DNA of 15,520 bases from Actinomycetes bacterium (GTDB lineage: Bacteria > Actinomycetota > Actinomycetes > Actinomycetales > Cellulomonadaceae), in the NCBI GenBank assembly GCA_021793115.1, contig JAJYTJ010000086.1, positions 1 to 15,520 on the forward strand, given 5' to 3'. A model generated the notes under the pieces. The model was given only the letters and a program-made list of their open reading frames with translations. It was not told the DNA's origin and searched no databases. This document shows positions 7,167-15,306 of the stretch, in pieces (position 1 is the stretch's first letter; every line of letters begins with the position of its first letter). Position numbers and translations under genes: made by a program.

Positions 7167-7217
7167 AGGTCGCGCGGGCACGGTGTGGTCTACCCTCCCG
7201 CCCGGGGAGGTCGCGCG
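7167..7217. repeat. Direct repeat flanking a promoter-like box
   Basis: AGGTCGCGCG occurs at 7167-7176 and again at 7208-7217, 41 bases apart, about four helical turns. The copies flank the candidate -10 at 7191-7196 of the DsbA-fold gene, one in the -35 area and one in the leader. The first copy also forms a 7-base inverted repeat with GCGACCT at 7135-7141. It could be a repressor-binding pair; with this base composition, chance is also possible. Confidence 0.3.
7191..7196 (+). promoter_or_regulatory. Candidate -10 box for the DsbA-fold gene
   Basis: TACCCT fits the actinobacterial housekeeping -10 pattern TANNNT and is preceded by TGTGGTC. No convincing -35 is visible at 16-18 bases. It leaves a leader of about 45 bases to the GTG at 7249, which has a GTGAGG ribosome site. 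Confidence 0.45.
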
Positions 7218-7248
7218 ACGGGCGCGCGGCACGAGGAAGTGAGGTCCG

Positions 7249-8352
7249 GTGAGCTACCAGCGGTCCCGCAAGCAGAAGGTGGGCGCGAAGGCGCGCCGCA
7301 TCCAGGACCGGGAGCTCGCACGGATCGAGCGTGCACGCCGCGTCCGGCGGACGACGCTCCGCCGCGTCATGCTGCGGGTGGTCGCCGTCGTGGCGGTCCT
7401 CGTGGTCCTCGCCGGCGCCGGCCTCGTGGTGCGCGCGGTCGTCGCGAACAACCGGCGCGGGCCGGCGAACATGGCCTCCGACGGGATCATGATCTCCAGC
7501 ACCGACGGCCGGACGATGACCGCCACCCGCTCGGCACCCCTGCCGGACAACGGCGTCCCGACGCCGTCGGCCAACCTCGCGTCGTCGGGCGTGACGCAGG
7601 TGGTCGCCTACCTCGACTACGCCGACCCCGCGTCGGCGGCGTTCTGGGCGACGAACGGCGCCGGCATCACGCAGATGCTCAAGGCCTCGCAGGGGATGTT
7701 CACGCTCGAGATCCACCCGGTCGCGATCCCCAGCGCGCGCGAGTCGTTCACGCCCCTGCCGGCGGCCACGCCGTCACCCACGGCCTCGTCCGCACCCACC
7801 CCGACGCCGTCGCCCACGCCGCAGAACCTCAAGGACGCCGGGTACGACTACGCGCTGCGGGCCGCCAACACGTTCGCGTGCGTCGCCAACGGCGCGCCCG
7901 ACCAGGCGCTCGCCGTCAACGACGCGCTCTTCGCGGCGCAGGCGACGTTCGGCACTTCCGGGCTGACCGACGACCAGCTGGTCGCGCTGGTCCAGAAGGC
8001 GGGCGTCACCGCCAAGGGCACCCCGCAGTGCATCCGCAGCCACCACTACGAGCGCTGGGTGAAGCAGGCAACCGCACGTGCCACCACCGCCGTCCCGTTC
8101 AGCGGCGTCCCGGCGCTCGGCACGGCCCCGCTGATCGTCGTCGGCGGCCACCAGTACACGGGCAAGGTCGACGACGCGACCGCGTTCACGGCCATCGTGC
8201 TGCAGGCCTACCAGGCGGCCTCGCAGGCGGCGAGCGCCGCGTCCGGGACCCCGACGCCCACACCGAGCGGCTCCGCCACCGCCGCCCCGACCGCCGGTGC
8301 CACGGCCGCGCCCACGTCGGGCGCGACGCCCGCACCGACGGCCGGATCGTGA
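7249..8352 (+). CDS. Membrane-anchored DsbA/thioredoxin-fold protein lacking the CXXC motif
   Basis: The 367-residue protein has a highly basic cytoplasmic start (1-40) and a membrane segment at about 41-66, then an extracytoplasmic thioredoxin-like domain. The strand VVAYLDYADPASAAFW (118-133) sits where DsbA-type proteins have 'DxxCPxC', but both cysteines are replaced, by Asp126 and Ser129. The probable cis-proline loop is GTAPLIVVGG (291-300). Only two cysteines exist, at 211 and 261, which may bond to each other. A Pro/Thr/Ser linker (about 168-191) interrupts the domain, and the C-terminus (334-367) is low complexity, with three 8-residue repeats of the type ATAAPTAG. It is unlikely to be a classical oxidoreductase; a structural, chaperone-like or substrate-binding role is possible. 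GTG start with ribosome site GAGG (7241-7244). It stands alone, and its link to the next gene is unknown. Confidence 0.72.
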   Translation: MSYQRSRKQKVGAKARRIQDRELARIERARRVRRTTLRRVMLRVVAVVAVLVVLAGAGLVVRAVVANNRRGPANMASDGIMISSTDGRTMTATRSAPLPDNGVPTPSANLASSGVTQVVAYLDYADPASAAFWATNGAGITQMLKASQGMFTLEIHPVAIPSARESFTPLPAATPSPTASSAPTPTPSPTPQNLKDAGYDYALRAANTFACVANGAPDQALAVNDALFAAQATFGTSGLTDDQLVALVQKAGVTAKGTPQCIRSHHYERWVKQATARATTAVPFSGVPALGTAPLIVVGGHQYTGKVDDATAFTAIVLQAYQAASQAASAASGTPTPTPSGSATAAPTAGATAAPTSGATPAPTAGS

Positions 8353-8359
8353 CGTTTGG

Positions 8360-8376
8360 CCGGTGCTGAGCACCGG
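8360..8376 (+). terminator. Hairpin just after the DsbA-fold gene
   Basis: A perfect 7-bp stem (8360-8366 with 8370-8376) closes a TGA loop, beginning 7 bases after the stop codon. There is no T-tract. It overlaps the -35 area of the next candidate promoter, so it may act as an operator instead. Its arms repeat part of the following large hairpin (GCACCGGG at 8370-8377 and 8398-8405). Confidence 0.35.
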
Positions 8377-8387
8377 GCCCGCTGTGG

Positions 8388-8393
8388 CAAGAT
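8388..8393 (+). promoter_or_regulatory. Candidate -10 box for the ABC ATPase gene
   Basis: CAAGAT, in the context TGTGGCAAGATGAC, resembles actinobacterial -10 boxes. CTGAGC at 8366-8371, 16 bases upstream, is a weak -35. Transcription would start near 8400 and give a leader of about 134 bases that begins with the tandem hairpins. This assignment is uncertain. Confidence 0.4.
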
Positions 8394-8397
8394 GACG

Positions 8398-8450
8398 GCA
8401 CCGGGACGCGTGCGTCCCGGTGCGTCGTCGTCGACGGTGTCGACGACGAC
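8398..8450 (+). repeat. Two abutting perfect hairpins in the leader of the ABC ATPase gene
   Basis: The first inverted repeat has 12-base arms at 8398-8409 and 8412-8423 around a 2-base centre. The second starts on the very next base, with 12-base arms at 8424-8435 and 8439-8450 around GGT. Neither has a mismatch. A third, imperfect hairpin follows: ACCCGC at 8455-8460 pairs with GCGGGT at 8473-8478 around a CCC/GGG inner stem. They are either tandem terminators for the gene upstream (no T-tract, common in actinobacteria) or a structured 5' leader of the ATPase mRNA. Confidence 0.8.
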
Positions 8451-8482
8451 ACGGACCCGCCCCCGGCCGGGAGCGGGTGTGG

Positions 8483-8527
8483 CCTTCACAACGGATCGTC
8501 CGGCACGTACCTGCCGGTGAAGGGAAG
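8483..8527 (+). promoter_or_regulatory. Stem that masks the ribosome binding site of the ABC ATPase gene
   Basis: CCTTCAC (8483-8489) pairs perfectly with GTGAAGG (8517-8523), which includes most of the only purine-rich ribosome site (AAGGGAAG, 8520-8527) before the ATG at 8534. Inside it, CGGCA (8501-8505) pairs with TGCCG (8512-8516). This arrangement is typical of translational control by leader structure. No known riboswitch class is recognised. Confidence 0.45.
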
Positions 8528-8533
8528 TACACG

Positions 8534-9667
8534 ATGGCAACGGTCACGTTCGACCACGCGACCCGCATCTACCCGGGCACCGAGCGTCCCGCGGTGGACG
8601 GCCTGGACCTGCACATCGAGGACGGCGAGTTCCTCGTCCTCGTCGGCCCGTCCGGCTGCGGCAAGTCCACCTCGCTGCGCATGCTCGCCGGCCTGGAGGA
8701 CGTCAACTCCGGCCGCGTCCTCATCGGGGACCGTGACGTCACGGACGTCCAGCCCAAGGACCGCGACATCGCCATGGTCTTCCAGAACTACGCCCTGTAC
8801 CCGCACATGACCGTCGCGGACAACATGGGCTTCGCGCTAAAGATCGCCGGCACCCCCAAGGCCGAGATCCGCCAGCGCGTCGAGGAGGCTGCCAAGATCC
8901 TCGACCTGTCCCAGTACCTCGACCGCAAGCCGAAGGCCCTCTCGGGTGGCCAGCGTCAGCGCGTCGCCATGGGCCGCGCCATCGTCCGCCAGCCGCAGGT
9001 CTTCCTCATGGACGAGCCGCTGTCGAACCTCGACGCGAAGCTGCGCGTGCAGACGCGCACGCAGATCGCGTCGCTGCAGCGCCGCCTCGGCGTCACGACG
9101 GTGTACGTCACGCACGACCAGATCGAGGCCCTCACCATGGGCGACCGGATCGCCGTGCTCAAGGACGGCCTGCTCCAGCAGGTCGGCACGCCGCGCGAGA
9201 TGTACGACGTCCCGGCCAACGTCTTCGTCGCGGGCTTCATCGGCTCCCCGGCCATGAACATCGGCACCTTCCCGGTGCTCGACGGCGCCGCCTCGCTGGG
9301 CAACTCGCGGATCTCGCTGCCGCGCGAGGCCATCGGCACGCTCACGGACGACGACAAGGGCAGCATCACGGTCGGGTTCCGCCCCGAGGACCTCGACGTG
9401 GTCCCCAACGGCACCCCGGACTCCATCCCGGTGTACGTCAACATCGTCGAGGAGCTCGGCTCCGACGCGTTCGTCTACGGCTCGCTGAGCGACTCCTTCG
9501 GCTCGGCCGCGGTGATCCACTCCACCGCCGCCGACTCCGAGGTCACCGTCCGGATCGACCCGCGCGACGTGCCGGCCAAGGGCTCCATGATCAACGTCCG
9601 CGTGCGCCCGCACCTGCTGCACCTGTTCCACGCGGGCAGCGGCGAGCGCATCACCACCGGCGCCTGA
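8534..9667 (+). CDS. ugpC: ABC transporter ATPase, MsiK/UgpC (MalK-like) sugar-import type
   Basis: The 377-residue cytoplasmic ATPase energises carbohydrate ABC importers. Residues visible: Walker [10 protein letters not shown] (38-46), Q-loop Gln84, signature LSGGQ (136-140), Walker B VFLMDE (156-161), D-loop SNLD (164-167) and switch His194. The C-terminal MalK-type regulatory (TOBE-like) half runs from about 235 to 377, with [13 protein letters not shown]. No permease or binding-protein gene is adjacent, as expected for MsiK, the Streptomyces ATPase shared by several sugar importers. Codon choice is strongly biased, suggesting high expression; one rare CTA codon encodes Leu102. The ATG at 8534 follows AAGGGAAG. 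It is preceded by a structured leader and followed by a strong terminator, so it is a single-gene unit. The exact substrate cannot be told from the sequence; the ugpC name follows common annotation usage. Confidence 0.94.
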   Translation: MATVTFDHATRIYPGTERPAVDGLDLHIEDGEFLVLVGPSGCGKSTSLRMLAGLEDVNSGRVLIGDRDVTDVQPKDRDIAMVFQNYALYPHMTVADNMGFALKIAGTPKAEIRQRVEEAAKILDLSQYLDRKPKALSGGQRQRVAMGRAIVRQPQVFLMDEPLSNLDAKLRVQTRTQIASLQRRLGVTTVYVTHDQIEALTMGDRIAVLKDGLLQQVGTPREMYDVPANVFVAGFIGSPAMNIGTFPVLDGAASLGNSRISLPREAIGTLTDDDKGSITVGFRPEDLDVVPNGTPDSIPVYVNIVEELGSDAFVYGSLSDSFGSAAVIHSTAADSEVTVRIDPRDVPAKGSMINVRVRPHLLHLFHAGSGERITTGA

Positions 9668-9680
9668 TCGCACGATCGGC

Positions 9681-9715
9681 ACGAAGGGGCGGGACCTGGG
9701 GTCCCGCCCCTTCGT
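9681..9715 (+). terminator. Strong intrinsic-type terminator after the ABC ATPase gene
   Basis: A perfect 15-bp GC-rich stem (9681-9695 with 9701-9715) closes a CTGGG loop, 13 bases after the stop codon. A T-tract is missing, as is usual in high-GC actinobacteria. It separates the ATPase from the DUF4032 gene, whose start lies just 22 bases past the stem. Confidence 0.85.
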
Positions 9716-9724
9716 CGTGTCGGC

Positions 9725-9730
9725 GACAAT
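9725..9730 (+). promoter_or_regulatory. -10 box for a probably leaderless DUF4032 transcript
   Basis: GACAAT resembles a housekeeping -10 box and is followed, after exactly 7 bases, by the GTG at 9738. No ribosome site exists between the terminator stem and any possible start codon, so transcription probably begins at the start codon itself. No clear -35 is seen; that area falls inside the terminator stem. Confidence 0.5.
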
Positions 9731-9737
9731 GACACCC

Positions 9738-11006
9738 GTGAGCTCCGCCTCTCTTCAGATCACCGCGGCGTCGCCCGACCCGGCGCTGCTCGACCTCCCG
9801 TGGGACGTGCCGCTGGAGGACTGGCCGGCGCGGACCATCGCCGCGCTGCCCCGCGGCATCTCGCGGCACACCGTGCGGTTCGCCCGCCTGTCCGGGCGCG
9901 TCGTCGCGGTCAAGGAGATCGGCGAGTACGTCGCGTTCCGCGAGTACGAGCTGCTGCGCCAGCTGCGCCGCCTCGACGTGCCGAGCGTCACGCCGCTGGC
10001 CGTCGTCTCCGGGCGGCGCACGCCGAGCGGGGAGCCACTGGAGCCCGCGCTGGTCACCGAGCACCTGCAGTTCGCGCTGCCGTACCGCGTGCTGTTCAGC
10101 CAGACGCTGCGCCCCGACACCGCGACGCGCCTCATCGACGCGCTCGCCGTGCTCATGGTGCGGCTGCACCTGGCGGGCTTCTACTGGGGCGACATCTCGC
10201 TGTCCAACACACTGTTCCGGCGGGATGCGGAGACGTTCGCGGCCTACCTCGTCGACGCCGAGACCGGCGACCTGCACGAGTCCCTCACCGACGGGCAGCG
10301 CGCGTACGACCTCGACGTGGCGCGGGTGAACATCATCGGCGAGCTCATGGACCTGCAGGCCGGCGAGTACCTCGAGGACGAGACCGACGCGGTGGCGATC
10401 GGCGACGCGCTCGTCTCCCGGTACACGGAGCTGTGGCGGACCCTGACGGAGGTCGAGTCGTTCGGGTTCGGCGAGCGGTGGCGCGTGCAGGCCCGCATCG
10501 ACCGCCTCAACGACCTCGGGTTCGACGTCGACGAGCTGGACATCACCACGGACGTCGGCGGCACCACGGTCCGCATCCAGCCCAAGGTGGTCGACGCCGG
10601 GCACCACAGCCGCCGCCTCATGCGCCTCACCGGCCTGGACGTGCAGGAGAACCAGGCGCGTCGCCTGCTCAACGACCTCGACGAGTACCGGGCCGCTACG
10701 GATCGGCAGCGCGAGGACGAGGCGTTCGTGGCCCACGACTGGCTCACCGAGGTCTTCGAGCCCGCCGTCCGGGCCGTCCCGCGCGAGCTGCGCGCCAAGC
10801 TGGAGCCGGCGCAGGTGTACCACGAGCTCCTCGACCACCGCTGGTTCCTGTCGCAGCTGCAGCACCGCGACGTGCCGATGGACCAGGTGGTGGCGTCGTA
10901 CGTGAAGAACATCCTGCCGCTGCGGCCCGACGAGCAGGCCGTGCTCGGCGGCGTCCCGGGCGACATGCGCGACGAGACCGGTGTCATCCCAGTGGTCGAG
11001 CCCTGA
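9738..11006 (+). CDS. DUF4032 family protein with kinase-like (lipopolysaccharide-kinase-type) fold
   Basis: The 422-residue cytoplasmic protein has no signal peptide. Its N-terminal half has the features of a protein-kinase-like fold: VVAVKEI with Lys59, FREYELL with Glu69, the catalytic-loop equivalent HLAGFYWGDISLSNTLF (144-160, Asp152 and Asn157) and a metal-binding Asp173 in LVDAETG. The C-terminal half (about 215-420) is the DUF4032 region, with conserved-looking HDWLTEVFEPAV and VYHELLDHRWFLS. DUF4032 proteins are widespread in actinobacteria with no proven function; kinase activity is an inference. I chose GTG 9738 (SSASLQITAASPDPALLDLP follows) because it sits 7 bases after a -10 box and matches where the homology begins. 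An ATG at 9729 or GTG at 9717 would add three or seven residues without a ribosome site. It converges on rlmB. Confidence 0.85.
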   Translation: MSSASLQITAASPDPALLDLPWDVPLEDWPARTIAALPRGISRHTVRFARLSGRVVAVKEIGEYVAFREYELLRQLRRLDVPSVTPLAVVSGRRTPSGEPLEPALVTEHLQFALPYRVLFSQTLRPDTATRLIDALAVLMVRLHLAGFYWGDISLSNTLFRRDAETFAAYLVDAETGDLHESLTDGQRAYDLDVARVNIIGELMDLQAGEYLEDETDAVAIGDALVSRYTELWRTLTEVESFGFGERWRVQARIDRLNDLGFDVDELDITTDVGGTTVRIQPKVVDAGHHSRRLMRLTGLDVQENQARRLLNDLDEYRAATDRQREDEAFVAHDWLTEVFEPAVRAVPRELRAKLEPAQVYHELLDHRWFLSQLQHRDVPMDQVVASYVKNILPLRPDEQAVLGGVPGDMRDETGVIPVVEP

Positions 11007-11027
11007 CGCACCGCCCCTGCGGCAGCA

Positions 11028-11121
11028 CGTGGAGCCTGCCGACCCACGAGTGGAGCCCCCTGACCGCAAGTGGAGCGTGTCGGCAGCGACACGCCGAACT
11101 TGATGGTCAAACGGCTCCACT
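11028..11121 (+). repeat. Degenerate ~20-bp repeats with nested hairpin in a convergent gap
   Basis: GTGGAGC-type cores recur at 11029-11036, 11049-11057 and 11069-11076, spaced 21 and 20 bases apart, and once inverted (GGCTCCACT, 11113-11121). The third and the inverted copies pair over 8 bases (11069-11076 with 11114-11121). Partly overlapping, an 8-bp stem GCGTGTCG/CGACACGC (11075-11082, 11087-11094) closes a GCAG loop. The 217-bp gap lies between the convergent DUF4032 and rlmB genes, so a bidirectional terminator is the simplest reading. The rest of the gap to 11223 holds only short GC-rich inverted repeats and no gene. Confidence 0.55.
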
Positions 11122-11223
11122 GACCGCCACGTGAGGCCCGCCGCGGGCATGCCGGCCGGTGCCGGGTGTGCCCCACGCACCGTCGGCTCCGTCGGGCTCA
11201 GGGTGCGCTGCGTCCAGCCGCGC

Positions 11224-12197
<974 letters not shown>

Positions 12198-12198
<1 letters not shown>

Positions 12199-13616
12199 CA
12201 CGCCTCCCCGACGAGCGACCACCGGGCGCCGTCGCGCCCGTCCTCGACGGCGATGCCCGCCGCCGCCAGCCGGTCACGGATCACGTCCGCGGTGGCGAAG
12301 TCCCTGGCGGCGCGGGCGGCCGCCCGCGCCTCGATCTCGGCGTCGACGAGGGTGCCGAGCGCGCGCGTCGCGCGGTCGTCGTCCCCCCCGGTGCGCCACT
12401 GCGCGCCCGCGGGGTCGAGACCGAGCACGTCGAGCATCGCCCGCAGCGCGACGAGGGCCACGGCGGTCGCCTCGTCGTCCCCGCGCGCCAGGGCGGAGTT
12501 GCCGCCGCGGAGCACCTCGTGGACCACCGCGAGCGCGGCGGGCACGTTGAGGTCGTCGTCCAGCGCGGCCGCGTAGTCCGCGGGGAGCGGCGCGGTGGCC
12601 ACCGCCTCGTCGGACGGCTGGCCCACGCGCTCGCCGGCCCGCGCGACGAAGCCGGACAGCCGCTCCCATGCCGCGCCGGCCTCCGGGAGCGTGTCGTCGG
12701 TCCACTCGAGCATCGACCGGTACTGCACGGCCGTCAGCGCGTACCGCACCACCGCGGCCGGCACCTGCGTGAGCACCGTGCTGACGAGCAGGCTGTTGCC
12801 CAGCGACTTGCTCATCTTGGTGCCGCCCTGCGTCACCCAGCCGTTGTGCAGCCAGTACCGCGCGAAGCCGTAGCCCGCCGCGTGCGACTGGGCCTGCTCG
12901 TTCTCGTGGTGCGGGAACCGCAGGTCCAGGCCGCCGCCGTGGATGTCGAACGCGTCGCCGAGGTAGCGCCGGCTCATCGCGGAGCACTCGAGGTGCCAGC
13001 CGGGACGGCCCCTGCCGAAGGGCGTGTCCCACGCGGCGTCGGCCGGCTCGCCGGGCTTGGGGGACTTCCACAGCGCGAAGTCGTGCGGGTCGTGCTTGCC
13101 GCCGTCCTCGTCGGACGCGTCCACCATGTCGTCCAGCCGCTGGTTGGTGAGCTCGCCGTAGCGCGGCCAGGAGCGCACGTCGAAGTACACGTCGCCGGGC
13201 CCCGCCTGGTAGGCGTGGCCGGTGTCGGCGAGCGTGCGCATGAGCTCGACCATCTCGGGCACGTGCCCGGTGGCGCGCGGCTCGTAGTCCGGCGGCAGCA
13301 CGCCGAGGGCGTCGTAGGCGGCGGTGAACGCCCGCTCGTTGGCCAGCGCGAACGCCCACCACGGCCGCCCGGCCTCCTGCGCCTTGGCGAGGATCTTGTC
13401 GTCGATGTCCGTGACGTTGCGCACGAGCGTGACCCGGTGCCCCGTGCGGCGCAGCCAGCGCACCAGCACGTCGAACGCGACGGCCGAGCGCACGTGCCCC
13501 ACGTGCGGCGGCGCCTGCACGGTCGCGCCGCACAGGTAGATGCCCACCTGCCCGCTCACCAGCGGGACGAAGTCACGCACGGTGCGGGTGGCGGAGTCGA
13601 ACAGCCGCAGGGTCAC
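12198..13616 (-). CDS. cysS: Cysteinyl-tRNA synthetase
   Basis: The 472-residue class I synthetase charges tRNA-Cys. Visible are IYLCGATVQ with zinc ligand Cys29, the HIGH-type motif HVGH (38-41), the second zinc cysteine in LECSAMS (Cys211), FPHHENEQ (His236, Glu240) and KMSKS (267-271). A C-terminal helical and DALR-like portion contains [11 protein letters not shown] and ends with [16 protein letters not shown]. Length fits CysS (about 460-480) and exceeds the related mycothiol enzyme MshC (about 410). The start is GTG 13616, where the family N-terminus [14 protein letters not shown] begins; the frame is open far upstream but there it shadows other genes. No ribosome site precedes it, and TACCCT lies 7 bases before it, so a leaderless mRNA is probable. 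The usual actinobacterial ispF neighbour is not directly upstream. Confidence 0.96.
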
Positions 13617-13623
13617 GCCCGCA

Positions 13624-13629
13624 AGGGTA
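13624..13629 (-). promoter_or_regulatory. -10 box for a probably leaderless cysS-rlmB transcript
   Basis: On the minus strand TACCCT (13629-13624) fits TANNNT and is followed after exactly 7 bases by the cysS GTG at 13616. No Shine-Dalgarno is present. The geometry is the same as at the DUF4032 start. No convincing -35 is visible. Confidence 0.55.
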
Positions 13630-13657
13630 CCGGGCGGGTTCCCGCGGCCTGCCGGCG

Positions 13658-14029
13658 TCAGCCGGACGAGCGACCCTCGCCGCGGTAGGTGGGCACGGTG
13701 CGCACCACCCGGTCCGAGCGGACGAGGTGCGCGTCGGTGAACCGCTCCATGACCTCGCCGGCCTTCGCGTGCCGGAACCACACCCGGTCGCCGACGGCGA
13801 GCCCGTGCCCCGCGGCCGCGAGCCGGAGCCGCAGCGGAGCGGTCACGTCCAGGCAGACCGCGAGCGCGCGACCGTGCGCGGCGGCGGCCCGCGAGTCGCG
13901 CGCCGCCTGCGCGGGGTCGTCGACCATGAACGTCACGGCCGCGGCCGCCACGTCGTCGGACGCGATCGCGTCGAGCGCATCCAGGTCGACGACGAGCGGG
14001 GCCGGCAGACCGGCGGTGGCCGCGCCCAT
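13658..14029 (-). CDS. Internally deleted remnant of an alanine-racemase-fold (D-threonine aldolase-like) enzyme
   Basis: The 123-residue open frame is stitched from three pieces of a much longer PLP enzyme (usually about 400 residues; family layout recalled, not searched). [14 protein letters not shown] (8-21) is the N-terminal strand. [16 protein letters not shown] through [12 protein letters not shown] is from the barrel. [21 protein letters not shown] and [10 protein letters not shown] are the C-terminal hallmark of the 'amino acid deaminase/aldolase' group. The segment that should carry the PLP lysine (after VDLDALD) and most of the barrel are missing, so no activity is expected. Both deletions keep frame, without stop codons. 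The ATG at 14029 has GGAG at 5 bases. An in-frame GTG at 14056 overlaps the MFS stop as GTGA and would add nine residues. It is last in the regulator-MFS-remnant set and ends 41 bases before cysS. Confidence 0.7.
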   Translation of the reverse strand: MGAATAGLPAPLVVDLDALDAIASDDVAAAAVTFMVDDPAQAARDSRAAAAHGRALAVCLDVTAPLRLRLAAAGHGLAVGDRVWFRHAKAGEVMERFTDAHLVRSDRVVRTVPTYRGEGRSSG

Positions 14030-14052
14030 CCGGTCTCCGGGGGTGCGCTGGC

Positions 14053-15306
14053 TCACGCCGGCTCCTCGTCGGGCACGGCGGCCCCCGCGGGCGCACGCCC
14101 CGGCCGCGGCCGGCCGCCCGCGCCCGGACCGGGCACGCGCAGCACGCCCGCCGCCAGCGGGACGGTGAGCACGAGCAGCGCCGGCACGACGAACCCGGCC
14201 CGCAGCGTCGCGACCGTCCCGACGGCGCCGACGAGCACGCCCCCCAGCACCACGCCGACGTAGTTGAAGTAGTTGAGCCGCGCCACCACGAGGTCCGCCG
14301 CGCCGGGGGCCACGTCGCCGGCCGCCGAGAACGCCAGGGGTGGGACCACGGCCAGCAGCCCCGTGACGCCGAAGGCCGCCACGGCCGTCCACGGCGCGCG
14401 GGAGGCGACCACGGCGAGCAGCGCCAGCGTGCCGAGCAGCCCGGCGACGCGCACCACCGCGGTGCGGCCCCACCGCTGCACGGCCCGGTCACCCAGCAGC
14501 CGCGCCACGAGTGCCGCGCCGAGGTACGCGGCGTAGCCGAGGGGCCGCACATGGCCGGAGGCCCGGAGGTCACCGAGGAACAACGAGCTCCAGGACGACA
14601 CCGCCGAGTCCGCGATGTAGAAGGCGACCACGCAGACGCCGAGCAGCAGCACCGGGCGCCACGGCACGCGCCGGCCCGCGGGCAGCGCCTCGAGCGACGC
14701 CTCGCCGGCCGGGCCGCGCCATCCGCCCCGGGCCACGAGCACGGCCGCCGCCACGGCGACGGGCACACCGAGGAGCAGCACCCACAGGACGGGCCGCACC
14801 GTCCAGTGGCCGCTGGTGACGGCCACGAGCACCGAGCCGACGATGCCCGACGCGGAGAACGCGCCGTGGAAGGAGGCGAGCAGCGACCGCCCGTAGGCCC
14901 GCTGCACCGCGACGGCCTGCATGTTGGCGCCCGCGTCGACCAGGCCCAGGCCCAGGCCGTAGACGAGGAACGCCACCACGGCCAGCCCGAACGCGGGTGC
15001 CGCGGACACCCCGGCGAGCGCCACCACGAGCGCCGTCAGGCCGAGCATGAGGGCCGCGCGGGACCCGCCGTGGCCGCGGGCCAGCCGGTCGGCGACGACC
15101 GTGCCGAGAGCCGCCATGACGCACACGAGCAGGATCACCACCGTGATCTGCCCGGTGCCCACCGCGTAGCGGTCCTCGAACGCCGGCAGGCTCGTGAGGA
15201 CGAGCGCGTAGGCGACGCCCTGGGCGGCGAACGCGCCCGCGGTGGCCCACCGGGCGCGGCGGGCCGGCCCCGGTACCGCGGCGGTGACGGCGCCGCGGCC
15301 GCTCAC
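14053..15306 (-). CDS. Major facilitator superfamily transporter, YbjJ-like
   Basis: The 417-residue integral membrane protein has roughly twelve hydrophobic segments rich in Ala, Val, Leu and Gly, with a central loop around 195-215. The signature [20 protein letters not shown] (about 117-136), then [20 protein letters not shown], resembles the YbjJ/FucP-like branch of MFS permeases, which is often annotated as putative efflux. The substrate is unknown. The C-terminus ends in a Pro/Gly/Arg-rich tail. The GTG start at 15306 overlaps the stop of the upstream TetR-type gene as GTGA, and no separate ribosome site is seen, so translation is probably coupled. Its own end overlaps the alternative start of the racemase remnant. 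Control by the neighbouring TetR-type protein is likely by context only. Confidence 0.88.
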   Translation of the reverse strand: MSGRGAVTAAVPGPARRARWATAGAFAAQGVAYALVLTSLPAFEDRYAVGTGQITVVILLVCVMAALGTVVADRLARGHGGSRAALMLGLTALVVALAGVSAAPAFGLAVVAFLVYGLGLGLVDAGANMQAVAVQRAYGRSLLASFHGAFSASGIVGSVLVAVTSGHWTVRPVLWVLLLGVPVAVAAAVLVARGGWRGPAGEASLEALPAGRRVPWRPVLLLGVCVVAFYIADSAVSSWSSLFLGDLRASGHVRPLGYAAYLGAALVARLLGDRAVQRWGRTAVVRVAGLLGTLALLAVVASRAPWTAVAAFGVTGLLAVVPPLAFSAAGDVAPGAADLVVARLNYFNYVGVVLGGVLVGAVGTVATLRAGFVVPALLVLTVPLAAGVLRVPGPGAGGRPRPGRAPAGAAVPDEEPA

